A DNA stretch of 64,000 nucleotides from Afipia clevelandensis ATCC 49720 (GCF_000336555.1 NZ_KB375281.1:2236030-2300029), one strand, 5' to 3'; positions 8,087 to 17,302 are shown, numbered from the stretch's first letter. Made by a program: numbers and translations. Notes: generated by a model not told the origin, from the letters alone.

Positions 8087-9526
8087 TTGAGCACGCTGGC
8101 CATCAAATATAAAGACCCGCGCAAGCTCAAACCTCGCCTCAAGAATCCCCGTACGCATACGCCCCGGCAGATCAAACAGATTGCCGCCAGCATCCAGGAA
8201 TTTGGTTTTATCAATCCCGTCCTGATCGATGGCTCGGACGGCGTCGTAGCGGGCCACGCCCGGATTACTGCTGCCATATCCCTAGGCATGGCGGACGTTC
8301 CGACCGTGAGGGTCGACCAGCTCAGCCCAACCCAAATCCGGGCCTATGTTATCGCAGACAATCGGCTTGCAGAGAATGCAGGATGGGACCCCAACCTGCT
8401 TGCCCTTGAACTGCAGGAGCTTTCTGTCCAGCCGAATTTCGATGTGACGGTCACTGGTTTTGAGATGGCCGAGATCGATCTGATAGTCGGCCAGGCGAGC
8501 GACAGCGGACCGGACGAGGCAGATGCCATCCCCGAGATCGATCGCTCCCTCCCCGCGGTATCGCGGCACGGAGACTGCTGGCAGATCGGTGACCACTTTC
8601 TACTGTGCGGAGATGCCCTCAAGCCGAAAAGTTATAAATGCCTCCTCCAGGGCAAACGAGCACAAGTGGTGTTTGTTGACCCGCCCTACAACGTGCCGAT
8701 TGCAGGCAATGTTTCTGGTCTGGGCAAAAAGCAGCACCGGGAATTTGCGATGGCATCAGGCGAGATGAACCGGCAGGAGTTCACGAACTTCCTGCGGCGC
8801 GCCTTGAAGAACCTCGCCGCGTTCAGCGTCGACGGCTCAATCCATTTCGTATGCATGGACTGGCGGCATATTCGAGAATTGGCCGATGCTGCCGATGATG
8901 TATATACGGAACTCAAGAATATCTGCGTCTGGTCGAAAAGCAATGCCGGTATGGGTTCCTTATACCGCTCCGCTCACGAGTTCGTTTTTGTCTATAAGAA
9001 TGGCCGCGCCAAGCACATCAATAATGTTGAACTGGGGCGCTTCGGACGAAGCAGAACAAATATTTGGCATTATCCCGGCATGAGCAGTTTCGGGAAGGAC
9101 CGGGACACCGCGCTTGCCGGGCACCCGACACCGAAACCACTTGCACTGGTCAGCGACGCCATTCTCGATTGCTCAAAACGAGGCGGCATCGTTCTGGATG
9201 CGTTTGCCGGCAGCGGCACCACATTGCTCGCGGCTGAAAAGACTGGCCGGCATGGATACGGCATTGAACTGGATTCGCATTATGCTGATCTCATCATTCA
9301 ACGGTTCAAAGAGATCTATAGCCTGAAAGCCATACATGTAGAATCTGGCTTGAGTTTCGATCGAGTTAAGGCCACGCGGACGGAGCACGACAAGAATGGT
9401 CAAGCGGGTACAACGGCTAACATCAGAGCAAAAAAGTCGGATCGACAAAAAATCCTCGAAGGAAAAGCAAACGCCTCGCGCAAGAGCAACGCACGACACC
9501 GACGCTCCGGCCGAAAAGAAAGATAA
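8087..9526 (+). CDS. ParB-domain/DNA (N4/N6) methyltransferase fusion
   Basis: 479 residues from a TTG at 8087 preceded by a G-rich ribosome site; a GTG at 8051 would add 12 atypical residues. Relatives begin just before 'KYKDPRKLKP'. Residues about 1-110 are a ParB/Srx-like nuclease domain (IKQIAASIQEFGFINPVLID, then VVAGHARITAA). Residues 155-420 are a beta-class amino-MTase: catalytic DPPYN near 198, and after it the AdoMet loop DAFAGSGTT near 368. The product would be N4-methylcytosine or N6-methyladenine. It begins a three-gene cassette with a DUF5681 protein and a terminase. No restriction endonuclease partner is adjacent. Base composition is lower in GC than the flanks. Confidence 0.88.
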   Translation: MSTLAIKYKDPRKLKPRLKNPRTHTPRQIKQIAASIQEFGFINPVLIDGSDGVVAGHARITAAISLGMADVPTVRVDQLSPTQIRAYVIADNRLAENAGWDPNLLALELQELSVQPNFDVTVTGFEMAEIDLIVGQASDSGPDEADAIPEIDRSLPAVSRHGDCWQIGDHFLLCGDALKPKSYKCLLQGKRAQVVFVDPPYNVPIAGNVSGLGKKQHREFAMASGEMNRQEFTNFLRRALKNLAAFSVDGSIHFVCMDWRHIRELADAADDVYTELKNICVWSKSNAGMGSLYRSAHEFVFVYKNGRAKHINNVELGRFGRSRTNIWHYPGMSSFGKDRDTALAGHPTPKPLALVSDAILDCSKRGGIVLDAFAGSGTTLLAAEKTGRHGYGIELDSHYADLIIQRFKEIYSLKAIHVESGLSFDRVKATRTEHDKNGQAGTTANIRAKKSDRQKILEGKANASRKSNARHRRSGRKER

Positions 9527-9905
9527 ATATTCGGTTGGACGCGGCAAGCCGCCGAAACATACCCAATTTAGAAAAGGCGATGGCCGACCTCGACCGGGTC
9601 GCCCCAAGGGCAGCAAGAATATCGTTACTCTCGTAATGGAAGCTGCGCGCGATCAGGTCACCGTCGCCATCGACGGGAAACGGCGGAAAATATCTAAAGC
9701 ACAAGCAGCGGCGATACATTTGGCAAACGCAGGTGCAACGGGAAATGAAAAGCTATTATTGAAATTCATCGACGTGATTGCAGACATCGAAGCGCGTGCC
9801 GAGGCAGCCAGACCTTCCGAATATCCTTTTAGCGATACCGATCAAATAGTGATCCGGGCAATCTACAAGCGCCTGCGGCCATACGATCAGCGGGAGAGCG
9901 ACTGA
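9396..9905 (+). CDS. DUF5681 domain protein
   Basis: 169 residues. The first 45 are basic and disordered. Then comes the DUF5681 core: SVGRGKPPKHTQFRKGD followed by GRPRPGRPKGSKN (residues about 47-75), and a helical C-terminal half. DUF5681 proteins are nearly always encoded just before terminase-like genes, so a small-terminase-like DNA-recognition role is a reasonable guess, not a demonstrated one. The frame overlaps the methylase end by 131 nt, an unusually long overlap. Its TGA overlaps the terminase ATG by 1 nt (TGATG), indicating coupled translation. Confidence 0.85.
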   Translation: MVKRVQRLTSEQKSRIDKKSSKEKQTPRARATHDTDAPAEKKDKYSVGRGKPPKHTQFRKGDGRPRPGRPKGSKNIVTLVMEAARDQVTVAIDGKRRKISKAQAAAIHLANAGATGNEKLLLKFIDVIADIEARAEAARPSEYPFSDTDQIVIRAIYKRLRPYDQRESD

Positions 9906-11851
9906 TGACTCTATCTCCGGCAAGGATGGTGGCCGAAATCTATCGGCAGGATCTGCTTGCATTCATCCATCGTTCCTTTCTTGAGCTCAATCCAGCGGCG
10001 ACATTCGAATACAACTGGCATCAGGAATTAATTGCTCGAGCCCTCGAAGAGGTTGCCCACGGCAGTTGCAAACGTCTGATCATCAATGTTCCGCCGCGGC
10101 ACTTGAAATCTCACTCCGCATCCATCGCGTTCCCTGCCTGGTTCCTGGGACACTTTCCGGAGAAGCAGGTGGCATGCGTCTCTTACGCCCAGGATTTTTC
10201 CGATACTCTGGCACGACAGTCTCGTCGCCTCATGGGCAGTGCATTTTATCAAGCCCTGTTCAACACCAGGATTTCTAGCAAAAGAGACACCGTAGCTGAC
10301 TTCGAAACCACACAAGGTGGTTTCCGGTTCTCTACTTCAGTCGGAGGTGGATTTACGGGTCGTGGCGCAGACGTCATCGTGATCGACGATCCTTTGAAAG
10401 CTGATGAAGCACTGTCTGACGCAAGACGCCAAGGCGTGAACGAATGGTTCAATAACACCTTGCGCAGCCGTCTCAACAAGCAAGTCGAAGGTGCGATCAT
10501 CATAGTCATGCAGCGATTGCACGCCGATGATCTGGTCGCCCATGTCCAGAAGATGGAAAACTGGAAAGTATTGTCGTTCTCAGCGATCGCCGAAGAAGAC
10601 GAATCCTATGAAATTCGAACACCGTACCAAACGACCCAGTTTCGTCGAAAGGCAGGAGATATTCTTCAACCATCCCTGATGCCGCGATCGTCCCTAGATA
10701 CGCTTCGCGCGTCAGTGACGCCATATCATTTTGCTGCCCAGTATCAACAGAACCCGCAACCGCCGGAAGGCCACATCGTCAAGCGCGAGTGGCTAAAATT
10801 CTATACGGCAAACGAAAAGCCTGACGATTTCGGAACAATTCTTCAAAGTTGGGATACAGCCGTGAAGGATACTGAAATTGCAAATTTCAGCGTCTGCACG
10901 ACTTGGGGGGTTAAGGACAAAAAAGCTTATTTGCTAGACGTTTTTCGCAAAAGACTTTCATTCCCCGATCTAAAGAAATCCGTCCAAAGCCAAGCTGAGC
11001 GTCACCATGCGACGGTCGTTTTGATTGAGGACATGTCATCCGGGTCTTCTTTAATCCAACAACTACGCGCCGAAGGCCTTTCGAAAGTGCAGGCTGCGCC
11101 GTCCTTGGACGGTAATAAGATCATGCGATTGTATGGCCAGACGTCAGTGATCGAAGGCGGATTCGTTCTTTTTCCAAAAACGGCAGATTGGCTCGATACC
11201 TATTTAACCGAACTGCTTTCGTTCCCGAGTTCCAACTATGACGATCAGGTCGATTCTACGGTCTACGCGCTAGCTTGGATCGCTCAAAATCCTAGATGGT
11301 CCGGCAATATCATTAAGCAACCGTGGCTTCACTATTACAGCAAGCTACCTGAGGATCAGCGGTATAAGCGCGTTTTTATGTCTTGGGACACTGCCCTTAA
11401 CGATGGCGGGCAGAGTGACTGGACTGTGTGCACGATTTGGATGCGACTTGGCGACAATTATTATTTGCTACACGTAGAGCGCGGCATCTACGAATACCCC
11501 GAGCTGCGCAAAGTGTTCGTCGAACTCGTACAAAAGTACAACCCAGAGCAGATCCAGATGGAGGAAACCGCAATAGCAAGAGCGCTCAAAAGCGAGCGCG
11601 ACTTACCACGGCGCTCGTCAATTAAACTTCAGCCCATCGAGCAAGATCGAAGAGGTCGGCTCTATACCCAGCAATCCAAATTTAAAGATGGCAATGTGCG
11701 GTTTCCCAAACAAGCTACGTTCATGTCTCTGGTCGAAAGAGAACTTCTCAGCTATCCGCACGGCGAAACCGATGACATCGTAGATAGCATCAGTCTAGCT
11801 CTCCAATACGGTGGTACGGGGTATGATACCACTTTGAGTTGGGTAGGATGA
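9905..11851 (+). CDS. phage-type terminase large subunit with tandem nuclease domains
   Basis: 648 residues, longer than the usual 450-550. The ATPase half has a variant Walker A, VPPRHLKSH (62-70), and Walker B VIVIDDP (157-163). After it comes an RNase-H-like nuclease with the acidic set Asp317 (SWDTA), Glu375 (LIED) and Asp446/447 (YDDQVDS). A second copy follows with Asp495 (SWDTA), Glu553/554 (MEET) and Asp623/624 (TDDIVDS). Both copies retain all expected metal ligands. In phages TerL packages and cuts DNA; here there are no portal, capsid or tail genes, so the cassette is not a simple prophage remnant. It is coupled to the DUF5681 gene by a TGATG overlap. Confidence 0.9.
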   Translation: MTLSPARMVAEIYRQDLLAFIHRSFLELNPAATFEYNWHQELIARALEEVAHGSCKRLIINVPPRHLKSHSASIAFPAWFLGHFPEKQVACVSYAQDFSDTLARQSRRLMGSAFYQALFNTRISSKRDTVADFETTQGGFRFSTSVGGGFTGRGADVIVIDDPLKADEALSDARRQGVNEWFNNTLRSRLNKQVEGAIIIVMQRLHADDLVAHVQKMENWKVLSFSAIAEEDESYEIRTPYQTTQFRRKAGDILQPSLMPRSSLDTLRASVTPYHFAAQYQQNPQPPEGHIVKREWLKFYTANEKPDDFGTILQSWDTAVKDTEIANFSVCTTWGVKDKKAYLLDVFRKRLSFPDLKKSVQSQAERHHATVVLIEDMSSGSSLIQQLRAEGLSKVQAAPSLDGNKIMRLYGQTSVIEGGFVLFPKTADWLDTYLTELLSFPSSNYDDQVDSTVYALAWIAQNPRWSGNIIKQPWLHYYSKLPEDQRYKRVFMSWDTALNDGGQSDWTVCTIWMRLGDNYYLLHVERGIYEYPELRKVFVELVQKYNPEQIQMEETAIARALKSERDLPRRSSIKLQPIEQDRRGRLYTQQSKFKDGNVRFPKQATFMSLVERELLSYPHGETDDIVDSISLALQYGGTGYDTTLSWVG

Positions 11852-11889
11852 GAAATCTTAAAAATCTAGCGACTGCGCTTGCATTTCTG

Positions 11890-12360
11890 CGATCCGGAAG
11901 TCTCGACAGGCATGCCTGCTATTAATCCAAGTCCGTTAGATGAGCCGTTTCCTCAGCCGTTAAGCTTATGCGAACGACGTAATAACTCATGTTCATTTTC
12001 TGGTCTTGATTTACATCGGCTGAGAAAAGCGTGCCGAAGCCTTTGACTTCTGGCATCGTCCGTTGAACGCGGCAAAGCGCATCACAATGGCTGCCCCACG
12101 CGTAACTGGTTAATATCTTGCGATGGCACCTTGGCTTCGACAGTTGATTGATAGGTCTCTGGAACGATCAACATCAGCGGCTGGTTGGCATTGGCTCCCC
12201 CAACCGCATGGATTTCCAATTGGTGTACAACGCCATCTTGAAGAGCTCGTATGTCGATGCGTTGAGTTGTTCTCCGGCAGCAACTTTGTACTCGACGAGC
12301 TCTGCATACTTTCCCTGAATTTCTCTGAGCTCTTTCGCGACCTTACTTCGGACGTCTGAT
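11890..12360 (-). pseudogene. HlyD/AprE-family type I secretion membrane-fusion protein, decayed fragment
   Basis: Read on the minus strand, three frames give consecutive pieces of one protein. The first is VAKELREIQGKYAELVEYK (about 12335-12270). The second, after a frameshift, is RIDIRALQDGVVHQLEIHA and then PLMLIVPE and VEAKVPSQDINQLRVGQPL (about 12268-12088). The third, after another shift, is SADVNQDQKMNMSYYVVRI (about 12022-11966), followed by AGMPVE (about 11918-11900). These match, in order, the C-terminal half of periplasmic adaptors of protease-type secretion systems. The 5' half is missing and the fragment stops about 15 bp from the glcF stop, marking a rearrangement junction. Confidence 0.85.
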
Positions 12361-12374
12361 ATGCCTCACGCTAC

Positions 12375-13676
12375 TTAGTCGAAATTACCTTCCATTGCAT
12401 CTGGCAAGGGACCGCCGGTAGCCCAATCAAGCAACTCCACCGTATGAACAATCGGAATAGCCGTCCCGGCGCCGATTTGCGTGATGCACCCGAGATTGCC
12501 GCTCGCGATGATCTGCGGCTTCAGCTTTTCGATATTCGCTACCTTGCGCGACCTGAGCTGGCCGGCAATCTCGGGCTGCAGAACATTGTACGTACCTGCC
12601 GAGCCGCAGCATATGTGGCCTTCTGGAACATCACTAACAACGAACCCCATTTGAGTCAGAAGGGATTTCGGTTGATCCACGATGCGCTGACCGTGCTGCA
12701 TCGAGCAGGCCGAATGATATGCGACCAATTGCCCTGTAGCTCTAGTCGGGCCTTGAAGTCGAAGTGTATGAAGATATTCCGAGATATCTTGTGCAAGCTC
12801 GGACACGCGCGCAGCCTTGCTAGCATACGCCTTGTCCTCGCGAAGCATGAACCCATAATCTTTGACGGTCGTTCCGCAACCCGACGCTGTGACGATGATG
12901 GCATCGAGTCCATTCTCGTCTAGCTCGCGTGTCCAGACATCGACGTTGCGCCGAGCCGCATCCAGGGCTGAATCTTCATAACCCATATGGTGCACAAGCG
13001 CGCCGCAACACCCCTCACCACGCGGACTTGTCACCTCGATGCCGTGACGCCTCAACAACCGGATCGCAGCGTCGTTGATACCGGGAGCGATGACCTGCTG
13101 GGCGCAGCCTGTCAGGATCGCAACCCTGCCGCGCCGGTTTCCTTCGTTCAATTCCGGAGGAGCATGTTTACGCGGCCTCAAAGCCGGAGCGAGATCGATC
13201 ATCGCGCCGAGTTGTGTCCCGCCGGGGAGCCGAACCAGCCATTTCTTTATCGGCCTGACAACCGATGCCGCGAACAGCGCAGGCCTGAGCCATTTCGGAT
13301 TCGGCAACACCGCGGCCAGTGCGCTCCGCAGAACACGATCGATCAAGGGACGTTTGTAGGTCTCTGTAATGTGAGCCCGCGCATGATCCACCAGATGCAT
13401 GTAGTGGACCCCTGAGGGGCATGTGGTCATGCACGAAAGACAGGAAAGGCAGCGATCGATATGCTTGACCACCTTCTCGCTTGCGGGCTTCTCATTCTCG
13501 AACATATCCTTGATGAGGTAAATTCTCCCGCGCGGACTGTCGAGTTCATCTCCCAGCAACAGATAGGTCGGGCATGTGGCGGTACAAAAACCACAATGAA
13601 CGCAAGCACGGAGAATTTTCTCCGATTCACGCATGTGCGACTCGGCAAGCGCGACCAGCGAGAAGTTCGTTTGCAT
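12375..13676 (-). CDS. glcF: glycolate oxidase iron-sulfur subunit GlcF
   Basis: 433 residues. Two [4Fe-4S] ferredoxin-type motifs lie near the N-terminus (CVHCGFCTATCP around 26 and CLSCLSCMTTCP around 78). Two CCG-type domains follow, with GCCGALVHHMG around 219 and HICCGSAGTY around 353; these cysteine-rich domains are typical of GlcF/LldF/HdrB subunits. It accepts electrons from the flavin subunits and passes them to the quinone pool at the membrane. It is the last gene of the glcD-glcE-glcF run (18 nt after glcE), which closes the catabolic operon that starts near 19.8 kb. Confidence 0.93.
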   Translation of the reverse strand: MQTNFSLVALAESHMRESEKILRACVHCGFCTATCPTYLLLGDELDSPRGRIYLIKDMFENEKPASEKVVKHIDRCLSCLSCMTTCPSGVHYMHLVDHARAHITETYKRPLIDRVLRSALAAVLPNPKWLRPALFAASVVRPIKKWLVRLPGGTQLGAMIDLAPALRPRKHAPPELNEGNRRGRVAILTGCAQQVIAPGINDAAIRLLRRHGIEVTSPRGEGCCGALVHHMGYEDSALDAARRNVDVWTRELDENGLDAIIVTASGCGTTVKDYGFMLREDKAYASKAARVSELAQDISEYLHTLRLQGPTRATGQLVAYHSACSMQHGQRIVDQPKSLLTQMGFVVSDVPEGHICCGSAGTYNVLQPEIAGQLRSRKVANIEKLKPQIIASGNLGCITQIGAGTAIPIVHTVELLDWATGGPLPDAMEGNFD

Positions 13677-13694
13677 GGAATTCCTGTTTCTATC

Positions 13695-14882
13695 TCAGAT
13701 GCCGGAATACATTCTTCCGAAATTGAGAATACGGTCGGGATCGAACGCGAACTTGATCCTTCGAGTCAGCTCAGTAAGCGCCGGTGAAAGCGGCTCGAAT
13801 ACATCCACGGTGCTTCTCACCTGGGGCGATGCGCGCAGAAGCGTCGCGTGACCGCCGAGACCGCGCATCGCGTTCCGGACAACCGTCGAGCCCGCATCTT
13901 CCGATGCGTTGACAGCGAGCCAAACCAAACTGCCGCCCCAATCGTAGAAATGACGCGCATCCAGCACTCGTTTGATGTGGTCAATGACGCCGGGCGCCTT
14001 CGAAGGGGCCAGCGAAAGCCGCCATATGGCGCTCTCAGCAGGATCGACCAGCCACCGCGCATCCCGCACGTCCGACCAAACATCCGTGCCGACCGTCTCT
14101 TCCAGAAGATCTGCATCTCCATATGGCCGCCAAAGCTTGGCGATTTCCCCGCAACGATAGATCACGGACGATTCGAAGCCTTCGACGCGGACGATGGTCA
14201 GGGGTTCGGACACCACTTCCTTCGGCAGGTGCGCTGCTGCGGAAACGGAGAATGGAGATCCCATGGCCGCCGTCAATGCGGCAATCGCCGTCGCATCGTT
14301 CAATCCGCGCAGGACGAGCGAGGATGTCGATTCCGGTTTTGGCAAAACCTTGAAAATAACTTCACTGAAGACACCGAAGGTGCCCCACGCTCCGCAATTG
14401 AGCTTGACCAGATCGAGACCTGTCACGTTCTTCATAACCCGGCCGCCAGACTTCACGATGTCGCCGCGGCCATTGACCAGCCGTATGCCGATCAAACTGT
14501 CGCGGCAGGCTCCAGCCATGACCCGTCGCGGACCAGAAACATTTCCGGCCGCGATTCCGCCGATCGTCGGCTCGTGATCGCCACCCAGAAGCGCCCGATA
14601 ATCCATCGGCTCGAACGGCAGCATTTGATTCCGGCTTGCCAGTGTCTCGTTGATCTCGGACAGCGCGGTTCCGGGAAGAGCTCCGATCACCAACTCTGTC
14701 GGCTCATAGATCGATACTCCTCGCATGCGCTGGGTTGTAACGGATGTCGCATATCCGTTCGGCCTGCCTATTTGCGATTTGCTGCCTGCTCCGCGGACGA
14801 CGAGCGGTACATTCCATGCGCCCGCCATTTTGATCGACTCGGAGAGACTCTTTTCGTCGTGCGGCTTCAAATCTCCTGACAT
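13695..14882 (-). CDS. glcE: glycolate oxidase FAD-binding subunit GlcE
   Basis: 395 residues, the normal GlcE length. The PCMH-type FAD domain begins with VPLVVRGAGSKSQIGRP (about 24-40), followed by the flavin-contact segment with LLGGDHEPTIGGIAAGNVSGP (split here around residues 98-118) and KNVTGLDLVKLNCGAWGTFG. The C-terminal part is shorter than in GlcD, as expected. GlcD, GlcE and GlcF together oxidise glycolate (or D-lactate and related 2-hydroxyacids) to glyoxylate. The gene sits 30 nt after glcD and 18 nt before glcF, so the three are one transcript. Confidence 0.9.
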   Translation of the reverse strand: MSGDLKPHDEKSLSESIKMAGAWNVPLVVRGAGSKSQIGRPNGYATSVTTQRMRGVSIYEPTELVIGALPGTALSEINETLASRNQMLPFEPMDYRALLGGDHEPTIGGIAAGNVSGPRRVMAGACRDSLIGIRLVNGRGDIVKSGGRVMKNVTGLDLVKLNCGAWGTFGVFSEVIFKVLPKPESTSSLVLRGLNDATAIAALTAAMGSPFSVSAAAHLPKEVVSEPLTIVRVEGFESSVIYRCGEIAKLWRPYGDADLLEETVGTDVWSDVRDARWLVDPAESAIWRLSLAPSKAPGVIDHIKRVLDARHFYDWGGSLVWLAVNASEDAGSTVVRNAMRGLGGHATLLRASPQVRSTVDVFEPLSPALTELTRRIKFAFDPDRILNFGRMYSGI

Positions 14883-14912
14883 GGGAAATTTCGTCCAGCG
14901 TTACGCTTGATT

Positions 14913-16343
14913 TCAGCAGTCAATGGGAAACACCTTGTCTCTGTTGAGTAACGATTTTGGATCAAACGCTTCACGCAAACGCATCTGCTGGTCCAAATCG
15001 ATCCTGTTGAATTGATATCTCATCAGATCGCGCTTCTCCAATCCGACACCGTGCTCTCCCGTGAGACAACCACCGACTTCAACACATAACTTGAGAATGT
15101 CGTTGCCTGCAGCTTCCGCTTTCGACTGCTCCGCCGGATCGTTGGCGTTATAGAGAATAAGAGGATGCATATTCCCATCGCCGGCGTGAAAGACGTTAGC
15201 TACACGCAATCCGTAGCGCTTCACGATCTCGGTGATCTGCGCCAACACGTAGGACAGCTTCCCCGTCGGCACGGTACCGTCCATGCACAAGTAGTCCGCA
15301 ACGCGCCCGGTCGCGCCGAACGCCGACTTCCGCCCCTTCCATATGGCCGCTGTTTCAATCGCGGATCTGCTCTCCCGCACCGTCTGCACCCCGTTGGCTC
15401 GCGCGATCGATATGATCCGTTCAAGCGTCGCGTCCATTTCCGCCTTCGAGCCCTCCACTTCGATGATCAGAAGCGCTTCAGCGTCGAGCGGATACCCCGC
15501 CCTGGAAAAGGCTTCGCAGATTTCGATCGCGGCCTTGTCCATGTACTCAATCGCGACCGGAATGATTCCAGCCGCGATGATTTCCGCAACTGTGTTGCCA
15601 GCTCCATCGCATGAGGAAAATCCGAACAGAACGGGGCGCGCGGCTTCGGCAGATCTCAGTATCCGGACGGTAGCCTCGGTCACGACCCCAAGCTGACCTT
15701 CAGATCCAACCACGACACCAAGCAGGTCCAAACCGCCGCTATCGTGACTGTTTCCGCCAAGGTCGATGATCGTTCCGTCCATAAGCACCATTCTGACGCC
15801 GAGAAGATTGTTGGTCGTCACACCGTATTTCAGACAATGCGCACCGCCCGAGTTGTTGGCGATATTGCCCCCGATGGTGCAAGCAAGCTGTGACGACGGA
15901 TCCGGCGCGTAGAAAAAGCCCCTGTCCGCGACCGCTGCGGTAATTTTTAGATTGGTGACACCCGCTTCGACACGAATGAAGCGGTCATCATAGTTGATCT
16001 CCAGCACGCCGGTCATTCTTGAAAGCCCAAGAACAATGGAGTCCTCGGTGGGAATTGCCCCTCCTGCAAGCGAGGTGCCCGCGCCGCGTGGCACGACCTT
16101 CACCCCGTGGTCATGGCAAAATTTGAGAACAGCACTGACTTCGTTCGTCGATGCCGGCAGCACAACGGCGAGCGGCATCTTGCGGTAGGCGGTGAACGCG
16201 TCGGTTTCATACGCCCTGCACTCGTCCCTGTCCGTGATAAGCCCATCGGAAGAAACCAAGCGCGCCAGATGCCCCACGATGGCTTCACGGCGATCGAGTA
16301 TGTCCTTGTTCGGCTCGGAAAACATCGTCGCGTTCAAGAGCAT
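14913..16343 (-). CDS. glcD: glycolate oxidase catalytic flavoprotein GlcD
   Basis: 476 residues from the ATG at 16343 (GAGG and AAGGAG just upstream); a GTG at 16370 adds nine. The FAD domain has VPRGAGTSLAGGAIP (near 76) and CTIGGNIANNSGGAHC (near 132). The FAD-linked oxidase C-terminal domain has VFHAGDGNMHPLILY with its metal-binding histidines, and the final GEHGVGLEKRDLM. This is the substrate-oxidising subunit for 2-hydroxyacids, with glycolate expected from the GlcE/GlcF partners. Position after VOC and GST genes in a large minus-strand operon suggests that glycolate or a similar acid is a product of the upstream pathway. Confidence 0.92.
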   Translation of the reverse strand: MLLNATMFSEPNKDILDRREAIVGHLARLVSSDGLITDRDECRAYETDAFTAYRKMPLAVVLPASTNEVSAVLKFCHDHGVKVVPRGAGTSLAGGAIPTEDSIVLGLSRMTGVLEINYDDRFIRVEAGVTNLKITAAVADRGFFYAPDPSSQLACTIGGNIANNSGGAHCLKYGVTTNNLLGVRMVLMDGTIIDLGGNSHDSGGLDLLGVVVGSEGQLGVVTEATVRILRSAEAARPVLFGFSSCDGAGNTVAEIIAAGIIPVAIEYMDKAAIEICEAFSRAGYPLDAEALLIIEVEGSKAEMDATLERIISIARANGVQTVRESRSAIETAAIWKGRKSAFGATGRVADYLCMDGTVPTGKLSYVLAQITEIVKRYGLRVANVFHAGDGNMHPLILYNANDPAEQSKAEAAGNDILKLCVEVGGCLTGEHGVGLEKRDLMRYQFNRIDLDQQMRLREAFDPKSLLNRDKVFPIDC

Positions 16344-16435
16344 CTCCTTCCTCGGAACACGCGGGCGCACACTTCAAGGTCCGGGGAGAATCTTCTTCTC
16401 GTCCAACACGGATCTTGCAGTGCACGCTCCAGCCT

Positions 16436-17302
16436 CTAGCCAGAAGCCAAGACACGCTCCGGGTGTCCGGACCATTTCCATGCGAGCGTCGGCCTGGAAA
16501 TGCCAAGCATCATTCCATCGAGCGCACTCGGATGAAGCCAGATCTGTTCGGGCTCCCGGCCTTCCTCCCGCTTTTCCCGCGAATCCAGGGTCAGGCCTGC
16601 GCCGTCCGCCCTTGCCGACCGCTCGATACCGCCGACGTCGCGGCTCTCCGCGTACGCCATGTAGAACGACACGCCCTCACGCGCGCAATACCGGCCCATC
16701 GTCTTGGACGCATCGGTGGGGGTGATGACTTCGAATCTATCGAGACGATCCGGAGAAAAGAGAGTGAGAACGCCGCTATATCCGAAAAGCTCCGATGTGA
16801 TTGCGACAAAATTCTCCCGGTTCAATCCGAAGACGCGCGAAATCTGGTTCACCGCGGCGGACTGGTCCGCCACGAGCAATGTGACTTCGTAGAGGAAATC
16901 CAGCTTCCCAGCCGGCTTCACATCGCGTAGCGGCGAGATCACAAAGTGCACGGGACTGCCTTCGATCTCGATGCGAATGAAATCCTGGTCACCTTCTTTG
17001 ATATGCTGAGCACCGCCATTGATCGCATTGCTGGCGAGACCGGGCATGTCCAACGATGTCGCACCGGCGCCGAAAACATGAGACCGCCCGCGCCGGACCA
17101 GTTCATGCTCCACAATCCCGGTGCCATCCGGCTCCAGAAGTTCGACTTCGCCTGTTCCTACGCGCAGCGTGGTCCGTCTGGCCCGAAGCGCCTTGATAAC
17201 GTCAAAGGAAATCTCCTCGGCGCCCAGTCTGCGGCGCCAGGTTTCCGCAACGCTCTTGGCGTCCCGCGTGGCAATCTGCACGCGATCGATCGTTGTCAAC
17301 AT
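16436..17302 (-). CDS. VOC-family (glyoxalase fold) protein, two-domain
   Basis: 288 residues. The N-terminal module starts LTTIDRVQIATRDAKSVAETWRRRLGAE and the second at about 135 (FLYEVTLLVADQSAAVNQ), giving the paired beta-alpha-beta-beta-beta modules of VOC enzymes. Candidate metal ligands are scattered His/Glu residues (HFVISP near 119, Glu in SRDVGG region, and HPSALDGMML near the end). It could be a lyase, isomerase or dioxygenase; sequence alone does not decide. Its place between the GST and glcD genes implies a step on an aldehyde, hydroxyacid or glutathione adduct. GlcD is 92 nt downstream. Confidence 0.8.
   Translation of the reverse strand: MLTTIDRVQIATRDAKSVAETWRRRLGAEEISFDVIKALRARRTTLRVGTGEVELLEPDGTGIVEHELVRRGRSHVFGAGATSLDMPGLASNAINGGAQHIKEGDQDFIRIEIEGSPVHFVISPLRDVKPAGKLDFLYEVTLLVADQSAAVNQISRVFGLNRENFVAITSELFGYSGVLTLFSPDRLDRFEVITPTDASKTMGRYCAREGVSFYMAYAESRDVGGIERSARADGAGLTLDSREKREEGREPEQIWLHPSALDGMMLGISRPTLAWKWSGHPERVLASG

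Noticed and set aside
8087-11851. Cassette as a simple prophage remnant
   Set aside because: All three genes are intact and coupled, and no structural, lysis or integrase gene of a phage is adjacent.
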